From ZC4RG35 sp964388105 (GTDB taxonomy: Bacteria; Actinomycetota; Acidimicrobiia; Spongiisociales; ZC4RG35): DNA of 12,308 nt. Numbering within the stretch: position 1 is the stretch's first letter; every line of letters starts with the position of its first letter. The stretch lies in the NCBI GenBank assembly GCA_964388105.1, contig CAYLYQ010000056.1, positions 1 through 12,308 on the forward strand, read 5' to 3'. The translations under genes were made by a program, and so were the position numbers. The notes under the pieces were generated by a model that was not told where the DNA came from, made no database searches, and was given only the letters and a program-made list of their open reading frames with translations. This document shows positions 1 through 7,591 of the stretch, one piece after another.

Positions 1-45
1 ACGGATTATGAGTCCGCTGCTCTGACCAGATTGAGCTACGAGCCC
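1..45 (-). tRNA. Partial tRNA with CAU anticodon (elongator tRNA-Met, or tRNA-Ile2), truncated at window edge
   Basis: Read on the minus strand from 45 down to 1, the sequence folds as the first 43 nt of a tRNA. The acceptor 5' strand GGGCTCG is at 45-39 and the linker TA at 38-37. The D stem GCTC/GAGC (36-33 and 22-19) encloses a D loop containing TGG. The anticodon stem GCGGA/TCCGT (17-13 and 5-1) has one G-T pair and closes a seven-base loop CTCATAA. The anticodon CAT lies at 10-8. The variable loop, T arm and 3' acceptor strand lie outside the window. The anticodon stem lacks the GGG/CCC pairs of initiator tRNA, so an elongator Met tRNA is most likely. A lysidine-modified Ile2 tRNA has the same loop and cannot be excluded without the 3' half. 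Confidence 0.88.
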
Positions 46-123
46 GGAGGTCGCATGGTACCGGCGCGCACCACCCTCCCCCGATCCGGGACTAGGGTCG
101 AGAAGCCAGTCGAGAGGAGCTTT

Positions 124-438
124 ATGACCGGCCATCCCCTTCGCCCCATCGAGAGAACCATCGCCAGACTTCACGCCGGCGGAGCCTCCCTGAGTGAGAT
201 CGCGACCCGTGTCGGCAAGAAGCCCGGAACGGTTCATCGAATCATGGAGATGACGAGATACCGCCTCCAGGGGAAGGGGCCTGGAGGAGAGCGCCATCCT
301 CTCCGGCCCATCGAGCGCGTGGTGCTGCGACTCCGCAACGATGGGGAGAGCTACGGCGAGATCGGGATCCGCCTCGCACGGAGCGGGAGACGGATCCAAG
401 AGATCGAGCGGTTCGCGCAACTGAAGCTGGCCCGCTGA
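124..438 (+). CDS. Small protein of two tandem helix-turn-helix-like repeats (104 aa), putative DNA-binding
   Basis: The function is unknown. The protein is almost entirely two copies of a 45-residue unit, at residues 4-48 and 58-102, joined by a Gly/Lys-rich linker. Each copy opens with HPLRPIER and continues into a helix-turn-helix-like pattern: SLSEIATRVGKKPGTV in copy 1 and SYGEIGIRLARSGRRI in copy 2, which recall sigma-70 region 4 or LuxR-type HTHs. About 17 of 45 positions are identical. It is basic, with no membrane segment or signal peptide. I chose ATG 124 because GAGGAG lies just upstream and the repeat begins at residue 4. An in-frame ATG at 55 also has a GGAGG just upstream and would add 23 residues. 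A TTG at 31 would lie inside the tRNA and is unlikely. The gene is divergent from the tRNA and convergent with the membrane protein. DNA binding is inference. Confidence 0.65.
   Translation: MTGHPLRPIERTIARLHAGGASLSEIATRVGKKPGTVHRIMEMTRYRLQGKGPGGERHPLRPIERVVLRLRNDGESYGEIGIRLARSGRRIQEIERFAQLKLAR
133..429 (+). repeat. Intragenic tandem duplication of a 45-codon HTH unit
   Basis: The two units are at 133-267 and 295-429, with a period of 162 nt (54 codons). They encode homologous 45-residue segments sharing HPLRPIER, an R-L pair, G, S, E-I, R, a later I and a terminal L at matching positions. The copies have diverged strongly at DNA level, so this is an old duplication and not an assembly artefact. 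Confidence 0.75.
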
Positions 439-473
439 AAGCCGACGGGCGCCGGAAGCGACCCCCTACACGC

Positions 474-503
474 GTCACTCCCCCGCCGAAGCGAGGGAGT
501 GAC
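474..503. terminator. Bidirectional hairpin terminator between convergent genes
   Basis: GTCACTCCC (474-482) pairs perfectly with GGGAGTGAC (495-503), giving nine base pairs. After one mismatch, three more pairs (484-486 with 491-493) close a CGAA tetraloop. The hairpin sits between the stop of the HTH-repeat gene (438) and the stop of the minus-strand membrane gene (521), so it can serve both. It has no U-tract, as is common for high-GC actinobacterial terminators. Confidence 0.65.
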
Positions 504-520
504 CGGCGGAAGCGGATCGA

Positions 521-988
521 TCAGTAGCGGTGAGCGTCCTCCCGCACGGCCTCGGTCTCGACGACTCGGGTCGGGAACATCGCGGCGGCCAGCAGGCCGA
601 TGAGACCCAGAACCAGGTAGACGAGCCCGAGCTCGAAGCCTCCCGCCAACGCGGATTCCATGGCCCCGGGCTCGATCATCATCACGGCGCCGAAGGCGAC
701 GGCCAGGATCGAGACGCCCGTCAACTGGGCTCGCACAGCGACCGCCGCGGCGGCGACCAGGAACATGAGGCCGGCGACGATGTCGATCAGGCCCATGAGG
801 GCGGTGTGCTCGAATCCGAGGACGGTGGCGGTCTCCCCCGTCAGCGAGGAGAGCCCGGTGCGGGCGAGCGCAACCCCTCCCATGACGAGGAGGAAGAGCC
901 CGATTCCTCCGGCCACGAATCGGGCCGGACTGGCTACCCGCCGGTCTACGGTCTGATGGCTCGCGTGAATCACAGTTCGGTCGGTCAT
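521..988 (-). CDS. Small four-helix integral membrane protein of unknown function (155 aa)
   Basis: The product is a predicted inner-membrane protein with hydrophobic segments at about residues 23-43, 63-85, 89-106 and 118-138. It has a hydrophilic N-terminus of about 20 residues and a short charged C-terminal tail. The layout of helix 1, a short polar loop, then GFEHTALMGLIDIVAG opening helix 2, recalls small actinobacterial membrane proteins of the DUF4383 kind, but I cannot assign a family with certainty. There are no catalytic motifs. The start at 988 is supported by AAGGTGAG six bases upstream. The open frame extends to 1066, but those extra residues are not hydrophobic and lie in the likely promoter region. 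It is transcribed away from the molybdenum hydroxylase operon and ends at the shared hairpin. Confidence 0.75.
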   Translation of the reverse strand: MTDRTVIHASHQTVDRRVASPARFVAGGIGLFLLVMGGVALARTGLSSLTGETATVLGFEHTALMGLIDIVAGLMFLVAAAAVAVRAQLTGVSILAVAFGAVMMIEPGAMESALAGGFELGLVYLVLGLIGLLAAAMFPTRVVETEAVREDAHRY

Positions 989-1124
989 ATGTCTCACCTT
1001 TCGATCGGCAAGGAAGAGATACCCCGGGGCGTACCGGTCGAAAAGCGCATTCGGCGAGCAGACCACCTGCGCCTTTTGTTATGTTCCCAACGAGTCAGCA
1101 GCCGATGGCCGAAAGGGGTTCGCC
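989..1124. promoter_or_regulatory. Divergent intergenic region, likely promoters for both flanking genes
   Basis: These 136 bases separate two divergently transcribed genes and must contain at least one promoter. On the minus strand TATCTC (1021-1016), preceded 15 nt upstream by TTCGAC (1042-1037), is a weak -10/-35 candidate. On the plus strand TATGTT (1080-1085) is a -10 candidate without a recognisable -35. AAAGGGG at 1112-1118, six bases before GTG 1125, is the ribosome-binding site of the small-subunit gene. No convincing operator palindrome was seen. The individual promoter calls are weak. Confidence 0.35.
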
Positions 1125-1624
<500 letters not shown>

Positions 1625-1625
<1 letters not shown>

Positions 1626-3660
1626 TGGCCACGACGAGTGTCATGGGCGGCGCCGTCCGGCGGCGCGAAGACCCCGCCCTCATCCAGGGCCGCGGCAAGT
1701 ACACCGACGACTTCTCACCCGCGGGCACCCTCAGTGTGGCGTTCCTCAGATCACCTGTTGCCCGGGCCAAGATCACGCGTCTGGACACCAGCGCGGCTAA
1801 GGGCATGAAAGGGGTCGTCGCCGTCTACACGCACGACGACGTATCCCATCTCGGCCCGCTCGTCGCCCAGGTGCCCATCGGGAAGCTCCGGCCCCTGCTC
1901 GCGGCCGGTGAGGTCAACCACGTCGGGGAGGCCATCGCCATGGTGGTGGCCGAGGACCGTTACCTGGCCCAGGACGCAGTCGACGCCATCGAGGTCGATT
2001 TCGACATCCTTCCCGCCGTCATCGATTTGAAGAAGGCGGCGTCGGACGAAGACGTGATCCACGCCGAGCTGGACTCGAACGTGATCCACTCCTGGACCTA
2101 CCACGGCTACTGGGAGGCCCTCGGACTCGAGGACCTGACACCCCAGGTGGACGCCGCGATGGAACGGGACGACGCCGTGGTGGTCACCATGGAGATGACC
2201 AACCAGCGGCTGATCCCCGTGGCGATCGAGCCCAGGTCGGTCCTCGCCGAGTACGAGGCGGGCTACGGCAGGCTCACCGTCCACTCGTCGAGCCAGGTCC
2301 CGCATGCCCTCGGGGGAGCCATCGCCACCCAGTTGGGGATGCACCAGCGCGACGTGCGCGTGATTGCTCCCGAGGTGGGCGGCGGCTTCGGCTCCAAACT
2401 CAACGTCTACAACGACGAGATCCTGACGGCTTGGGCGTCGAGGGAGCTCCGCCGGCCCGTGAAGTGGACGGAGACCAGGCGAGAAGCGGCCGGGGCCACG
2501 ATCCATGGCCGCGGCTGGGTCGGCACCGCCACCCTGGTGGGGACCCGGGACGGTCAGTTCCTCGGGTACAAGCTCGACGCGTTGGCCGACATGGGGGCCT
2601 ACACCCAGAACTTCACGGTGGCCATCCCCCTTCTCGGCCTGTGGATCGCATCTGGCCAGTACAAGATGCCGGTCGGATGGAAGGTGGACTGTGTGGTCAC
2701 CAACACGATGACCACGGATGCCTACCGCGGCGCCGGTCGCCCCGAGGCGATCTACTACCTGGAGCGCATCATCGATGCCTACGCCCGTGAGATCGGGATG
2801 GACCCCATCGAGGTGCGCGAGAAGAACTTCTGGGGGCCCGACGAGTTCCCGGCCACGATGGGCTGCGGGTTCTCGCTCGACTCGGGTGACTATGCAGCCG
2901 CCACCGCACGCCTTCGGGAGATCGCCGATTACGAGGGGATGAAGCGGCGCCGGGACAAGGCCAGGGCCGAAGGCCGGCTGGTCGGCATCGGCGTGGGCTC
3001 GTACGTCGAGGTCTGCGGGTTCGGACCCGCGGTTCTCGCCGAGATCGGGTTCTCGTGGACCAACTACGGGCTGCCCGCCTCCTTCAATGGCTCCGGTTTG
3101 GTGCGGGTCAACCCGGATGGATCCGCCACCGTGATGATCGGGACCGGGCCCACCGGTCAGGGTCACCAGACCACCTGGGCCCAGATCGTGTCCGACGGCC
3201 TGGGCATCCCCTTCGAAGACATCCGTGTCTTCCACGGCGACACGCTCACCAGCCCCATGGGAATCGGGACCTTCGGGTCCAGGTCGATCGCCGTTGACGG
3301 GACCGCCACCTTCGAGGCCACCCAGGTGGTCAAGGAGAAGGCCGCGCGCATTGCGGCCCACCTCCTCGAGGCGGCTCCCGAGGACATCGTCTTCGCCGAC
3401 GGCGGCGCCCATGTCGCGGGATCCCCCGATCGTGGTGTCGACTGGAAGGCGATAGCGAAGTCGGCCTATCAAGGGCACACGCTGCCCGAGGGCGTGGGAT
3501 CCGGCCTCGAAGCCGAGATCACNNNNNNNNNNNNNNNNNNNNNNNNNNNNNNNNNNNNNNNNNNNNNNNNNNNNNNNNNNNNNNNNNNNNNNNNNNNNNN
3601 NNNNNNNNNNNNNNNNNNNNNNGACGTGTCTGGGCGGCGATGCAGGAAGCGAGGTCCTGA
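1625..3660 (+). CDS. Molybdenum hydroxylase large subunit, form II CoxL-like, interrupted by an assembly gap
   Basis: This is the molybdopterin-cytosine-dinucleotide catalytic subunit of the xanthine oxidase family. Residues 1-632 are readable. They include the aldehyde-oxidase a/b hammerhead domain (about 15-130), the cofactor motif EVGGGFGSK (250-258), AYRGAGR (366-372) and TGQGH (510-514). True CO dehydrogenase (form I) has AYxCSFR at the active-site loop. AYRGAGR marks the form II group, whose substrates are mostly unknown. The gap at 3523-3622 hides the region where the catalytic glutamate is expected. After the gap, the frame starting at 3625 reads RVWAAMQEARS and stops at 3660, which resembles a CoxL C-terminus. 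This frame differs from the pre-gap frame only because the gap length is arbitrary. Relatives have roughly 770-810 aa, so about 130-160 residues are missing. The gene lies two bases upstream of the medium-subunit ATG. Confidence 0.9.
3523..3622. other. Scaffold gap of 100 Ns within the large-subunit gene
   Basis: Exactly 100 Ns is a conventional placeholder for a gap of unknown size. From the expected length of the large subunit, the true missing sequence is probably around 400-480 bp. No reading frame should be carried across it, and coordinates downstream are nominal. Confidence 0.97.
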
Positions 3661-3662
3661 AC

Positions 3663-4520
3663 ATGTACCCGAGGGAGTTCGACTACGTGGCACCCGCGAC
3701 CCTGAAGGACGCGTACGGCGCCCTGGGCGAGGACGCCAAGGTCCTGGCGGGCGGGATGAGCTTGATCCCGCTGATGAAGATGAGGCTCTTCTCCCCGTCC
3801 GTCCTGGTCGACATCGGCCGGATTCCCGGCCTCGACGGCATCGAGGACAAGGGCGACCACATCTCGATCGGCGCCCTCACCAGGCACGCGACCACGGCCA
3901 CCCACCCGCTGATGCTGGAACACGCCCCGGCCCTCGCGCAGGCTGCGTCCATGACCGGCGACGTCCAGGTGCGCAACCGGGGAACGACCTGCGGCTCGAT
4001 GGCCCACGCCGACGTGGCGGCGGACCAGCCGGCCGCGGTGATGGCATGCGGCGGAGTGGTTGTGGCGGGGTCCTCTTCGGGCACCCGAGAGGTGGCTGCT
4101 CCGAACTTCTGCGTCGACACGCTGACCTCTGACCTCGCGCCGGACGAGATCCTGCTCGAGATCCGGATCCCGAAGGCGAAGCCCGGCGAAGGTTCGGCGT
4201 ACGACAAACTGGGCCGTCGCGGCGGGCACTCGGACTACGCGGTGGCCGGAGCGGCCGCATGGGTCCGCAAGCCGAACGGCACCATCGAGGACGCCAGAGT
4301 CGCACTCACCGGTGTGGGGACCCGTCCCATGCTCATGCCGGGCGTGGCCGAGGCCCTCATCGGAACCGACGGCTCCGACTCGGCCATCAGGGCCGCAGCC
4401 GAGAGAGCCCTCGACGAGGTGATCGTCCTCGAAGACCTGTACGGGTCAGTCGAGTACAAGAGCCACCTGGCCAAGGTGTACACGCGCCGAGCTATCGAGA
4501 AGGCCATAGCCGCCATCTAG
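3663..4520 (+). CDS. Molybdenum hydroxylase FAD-binding medium subunit (CoxM-like)
   Basis: This is the flavoprotein subunit that accepts electrons from the 2Fe-2S subunit and hands them to quinone, NAD+ or another acceptor. The 285-residue length is typical. The PCMH-type FAD domain occupies the N-terminal two thirds, with AGGMSLIPLMK at 29-39 and the second FAD motif GTTCGSMAHADVAAD at 107-121. In relatives the latter usually reads TxGGSxAHADPAAD, so C110 replaces a glycine. The CO-dehydrogenase flavoprotein C-terminal domain follows (about 180-285). The ATG at 3663 has GAGGT seven bases upstream and lies two bases after the large-subunit stop. Two TAG codons in tandem end it. The S-L-M order matches form II clusters; form I clusters are M-S-L. 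No cox maturation genes (AAA ATPase, VWA, XdhC-like) lie in this window. Confidence 0.92.
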   Translation: MYPREFDYVAPATLKDAYGALGEDAKVLAGGMSLIPLMKMRLFSPSVLVDIGRIPGLDGIEDKGDHISIGALTRHATTATHPLMLEHAPALAQAASMTGDVQVRNRGTTCGSMAHADVAADQPAAVMACGGVVVAGSSSGTREVAAPNFCVDTLTSDLAPDEILLEIRIPKAKPGEGSAYDKLGRRGGHSDYAVAGAAAWVRKPNGTIEDARVALTGVGTRPMLMPGVAEALIGTDGSDSAIRAAAERALDEVIVLEDLYGSVEYKSHLAKVYTRRAIEKAIAAI

Positions 4521-4524
4521 TAGC

Positions 4525-4541
4525 GTGCGCCGGCGCCGCAC
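4525..4541 (+). terminator. Short GC-rich hairpin after the hydroxylase operon, possible weak terminator
   Basis: GTGCG (4525-4529) pairs with CGCAC (4537-4541) around a seven-base loop, directly after the tandem stop of the medium subunit. A second small stem, ACCG-GCAA-CGGT (4540-4551), overlaps it. There is no U-tract. The short stem and the 69-base distance to the next start leave open whether transcription reads through into the signalling pair. Confidence 0.25.
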
Positions 4542-4589
4542 CGGCAACGGTTGGGCGCCGAGGTCCCCAAGTTCCGGGGTGAAGCTGTG

Positions 4590-6245
4590 GTGAGCAACAC
4601 GCGACCATCGATCCTCGCCGTCGATGACGAGCCTGAGGTGCTCAACGCCGTCATGCGCGACCTGCGGTCGAAGTACGGCCAGGAGTACCGCATCCTGGCC
4701 GCCAACAACGGCGACGAGGCCATCGAGGCCGTTCGGGAGCTGTTCCGTCGGGGCGAGCCCCTGGCGATGGTGGTGGCAGACCAGCGCATGCCCAAGGTGA
4801 CGGGCCTCGACGTGATGCGTGTGGTGGCGGAGGTCACCCAGAACACCCGCAAGGTGCTGCTCACCGCGTATGCCGACACCGAGGTGGCGATCAACGCCAT
4901 CAACGAGGTCGGCCTCGACCGGTACATCATGAAGCCCTGGGATCCACCGGGCGAGAAGCTCTACCCGGCGCTCGACGACCTCTTGTACGACTGGCAGACG
5001 TCGTTCCGCCCCGGGCCCGTCGGCCTGCGCGTCGTCTCTCAGCCGTGGTCGCGTCAGGCACACGACCTGAAGGCGTTCCTGGCCATGAACCGGGTCCCGT
5101 ACCGATCCCTCCTCCTCGGGGACGACCGGGAGGCCGAAGCCCTGTTTCTGGACTCTGGGGCCAAGCTCTCTGATCTCCCCCTGGTCGCGTTCGAGGACGG
5201 CGAGGTCATGCCCAACCCCACGCAGGCCGCAGTCGCCGCGAAGGTGGGGCTCGTCACCCGTGCCACGCAGCCCGCATACGACGTCGCCATCGTGGGCGCC
5301 GGTCCCGCAGGCCTGGCCGCCGCCGTCTACGGCGCATCCGAAGGCTTGCGCACCGTGCTCATCGAAGCGTCGGCTCCGGGTGGACAGGCCGGGCAGTCCT
5401 CGCTGATCGAGAACTACCTCGGATTTCCCCGTGGCATCAGCGGCGCGGACCTCGCGCAGAGGGCCACCGACCAGGCCCGGCGGTTCGGCGCCGAGATCCT
5501 GGTGCCGGTGGAGGTGGCCTCAGTCGAGCGCAAAGACCCGTTCCTCGTTCTCCACCTCGCCGACGAGTCGGAGATCACGACCAAGGCCATGGTGATCGCC
5601 ACCGGAGTCTCGTACCGGAGGCTCGATGCGAAGGGACTCGAAGACTTCATCGGAGCGGGCGTCTACTACGGCACCTCCCGGATCGAGGCCGAGAGCCACC
5701 GCGGCAAGCCCATGCATGTGGTCGGCGGCGGCAACTCGGCCGGCCAGGCCGCGCTGTTCCTCACCCGGTTCACCGACGACGTCAAGATCGTTATCCGGAG
5801 CCCCGATCTGAGTGCGACCATGTCCGCCTACCTGATCGACAACATCGAGACCAACGACGCGGTCACCGTATTGCCTCGGTCCAAGCTCGTCGAGGCGCGT
5901 GGAGGCGACCATCTCGAATCGGTGGTCCTGGAGAATCTCGAGACCGGCGAGGTCTACGAGGAGGAGTCCGGCGCCGTCTTCATCTTCATCGGCCAGCGCG
6001 CCCACACCGACTGGCTGGGCGACCTGGTCATGAAGGACGACAAAGGGTTTGTGCTCGCCGGGAACGACCTCGGGCCGGTCAAGGGCTGGAACGCGGACCG
6101 CGATCCGCTCCCCCTCGAGACCTCCGTGCCCGGCATCTTCGTGGCGGGCGACGTGCGCCACGGGTCGATCAGACGAGTCGCAGGGGCAACCGGCGAAGGG
6201 GCGACAGCGATCCGATTCGTTCACCAGCACCTGGAGCACCTGTGA
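4590..6245 (+). CDS. Response-regulator receiver fused to a cysteine-free thioredoxin-reductase-like flavoprotein (551 aa)
   Basis: Three parts can be seen. A receiver domain (about 5-125) has D12/D13, phospho-acceptor D64 in VVADQRMP, T92 and K115. A glutaredoxin/thioredoxin-like segment (about 140-225) has PWSRQ where a CxxC would sit. A thioredoxin-reductase-type FAD/NAD(P)H domain (230-551) has GAGPAG (236-241), VVGGGNSAG (377-385) and GIFVAGDVRHG. The CATC dithiol of TrxB is replaced by VYYGTSRIEAES (from 358), and I find no cysteine anywhere in the protein. It therefore cannot perform dithiol exchange. Flavin-mediated electron transfer or NAD(P)H sensing is more likely. GGGGTGA precedes two adjacent GTG codons at 4587 and 4590; I chose 4590. 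The gene overlaps the following histidine kinase by 4 nt (GTGA), so the two are probably cognate. Fused receiver/thioredoxin-reductase proteins are known from genome annotation but little studied. Confidence 0.9.
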   Translation: MSNTRPSILAVDDEPEVLNAVMRDLRSKYGQEYRILAANNGDEAIEAVRELFRRGEPLAMVVADQRMPKVTGLDVMRVVAEVTQNTRKVLLTAYADTEVAINAINEVGLDRYIMKPWDPPGEKLYPALDDLLYDWQTSFRPGPVGLRVVSQPWSRQAHDLKAFLAMNRVPYRSLLLGDDREAEALFLDSGAKLSDLPLVAFEDGEVMPNPTQAAVAAKVGLVTRATQPAYDVAIVGAGPAGLAAAVYGASEGLRTVLIEASAPGGQAGQSSLIENYLGFPRGISGADLAQRATDQARRFGAEILVPVEVASVERKDPFLVLHLADESEITTKAMVIATGVSYRRLDAKGLEDFIGAGVYYGTSRIEAESHRGKPMHVVGGGNSAGQAALFLTRFTDDVKIVIRSPDLSATMSAYLIDNIETNDAVTVLPRSKLVEARGGDHLESVVLENLETGEVYEEESGAVFIFIGQRAHTDWLGDLVMKDDKGFVLAGNDLGPVKGWNADRDPLPLETSVPGIFVAGDVRHGSIRRVAGATGEGATAIRFVHQHLEHL

Positions 6246-7591
6246 CCTCGACAAAAGAGATCCTCCGCTCGATCACCTACTTCTCGGACCTTCCGGACGA
6301 GCTGCTCGCCGAGGTCTGCGACGCCTCCAGCCAGATCCGGGTCGCCCCCGGGGAGACGATCATCCGGGAAGGCGAGATGAGCAACGAGCTCTACGTCCTC
6401 GTCGAGGGCGAGCTCGTGGTCACCACCAAACAGAACGACCGGACCATCGAGCTGGCGAGGATCAAGGCCGGCGACGTCGCCGGCGAGCTCGCCCTGCTGG
6501 ACAACGCGCCCCGGATTGCCGATGTGGCTGCCGCCATCCCCTCACTGGTGGTTCGTGTCCCCGGGGAGGCGTTCAATCGCCTTCTCGACGATCCGCGCGT
6601 GATGCGGCGCATGTTCCGAACCGTCACCTCTCGACTTCGCAGCACAGAGGAGACCCTCCGCCACGGCGAGCGCATGGCGGCCCTGGGACGGATGGCCGCC
6701 CAGCTCATGCATGAGCTGAACAATCCCGCGTCGGCGGTGGGCCGGACCAGTCAGGAACTGGCGCGGGCCCACCAGGAATTGATCGACGCCAACGCCGCTC
6801 TGGCCGAGCAACTGGGATACAACCCTCTGCGCCACGAGGCGATCGAACCCCCTTCGGCCCCTCTCGACAAGGCGCGCGCCGAGGAGGAGATGACAGCGTG
6901 GCTCGATGGCCAGGGCGTCGTCAACGCATGGGAGCTCGCCCCGGTCCTCGTCCAGTCGGGTTGGACCCCCGCTGTCCTCGGCGACACGGTTGCCCACACC
7001 GAAGGAGAGACACGGACCCAGCTCCTCCGTTACATCGCACTGCGCGACCTGACAGGCCAACTCATCGAGGAGATCGGCATCGGCGCCGCACGGGTGTCGG
7101 AACTGGTCCGCATCGTCAAGGAGTACAGCTTCCTCGACCAGGCGCCCATCCAGGAGGTCGACGTCACCAAGGGCATCCGCGACACTCTCGTCCTCCTCAA
7201 ACACAAGCTGCGCAACCTCGAGGTCGTCACGGACTTCGACCACGACCTGTCCACGGTGCTCGCCCCGGGTCGCGACCTCAATCAGGTCTGGACCAACCTC
7301 ATCGACAACGCCGCCGACGCCATGCCGGAGGGAGGCCGGCTCGAGATCACCGCCCGCAACGCCGACGACCACATCGTGGTGAGCGTCACCGACACGGGCA
7401 CCGGCATTCCCGCCGACGCGGTGCCCCGCATCTTCGACCCGTTCTTCACCACCAAGGGACCCGGCGACGGGACGGGCCTAGGCCTCCACACCTCTCACAA
7501 CATCGTTACCAAGGCCGGCGGGACGATCACGGTGGACACCGGTGATCAGGGAACCCGGTTCATGGTCAGCCTCCCGACGGTGATGCCCTAG
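6242..7591 (+). CDS. Soluble sensor histidine kinase with N-terminal cyclic-nucleotide-binding domain
   Basis: This is a cytoplasmic two-component kinase of 449 aa without membrane segments. The cNMP-binding domain (about 10-125) contains the phosphate-binding cassette AGELALLDNAPRIADV, with E82 and R91 in the ribose- and phosphate-contacting positions, so real cNMP binding is plausible. The dimerisation/phosphoacceptor helix has HELNNP with H157. The ATPase domain has the N box NLIDNAADA (N356), DTGTGIP (384-390), FDPFFTTK (from 398) and GTGLGL (410-415). About 199 residues separate H157 from N356, against roughly 100-110 in ordinary kinases. An extra segment (about 185-260, containing several Trp residues) seems to be inserted between the two DHp helices. 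The start GTG overlaps the upstream TGA (GTGA), which supports the start and ties the kinase to the receiver-flavoprotein. The stop overlaps that of the convergent USP gene. Confidence 0.93.
   Translation: MTSTKEILRSITYFSDLPDELLAEVCDASSQIRVAPGETIIREGEMSNELYVLVEGELVVTTKQNDRTIELARIKAGDVAGELALLDNAPRIADVAAAIPSLVVRVPGEAFNRLLDDPRVMRRMFRTVTSRLRSTEETLRHGERMAALGRMAAQLMHELNNPASAVGRTSQELARAHQELIDANAALAEQLGYNPLRHEAIEPPSAPLDKARAEEEMTAWLDGQGVVNAWELAPVLVQSGWTPAVLGDTVAHTEGETRTQLLRYIALRDLTGQLIEEIGIGAARVSELVRIVKEYSFLDQAPIQEVDVTKGIRDTLVLLKHKLRNLEVVTDFDHDLSTVLAPGRDLNQVWTNLIDNAADAMPEGGRLEITARNADDHIVVSVTDTGTGIPADAVPRIFDPFFTTKGPGDGTGLGLHTSHNIVTKAGGTITVDTGDQGTRFMVSLPTVMP

Noticed and set aside
1751..3664. Long minus-strand open frame opposite the large subunit
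   Set aside because: It is a high-GC antisense shadow rich in His, Gly, Val, Asp and Arg, with no recognisable domain, and it depends on the N gap.
4590..6245. Naming the flavoprotein trxB
   Set aside because: It lacks the redox-active CxxC and has no cysteine, so thioredoxin reductase activity is not supported.
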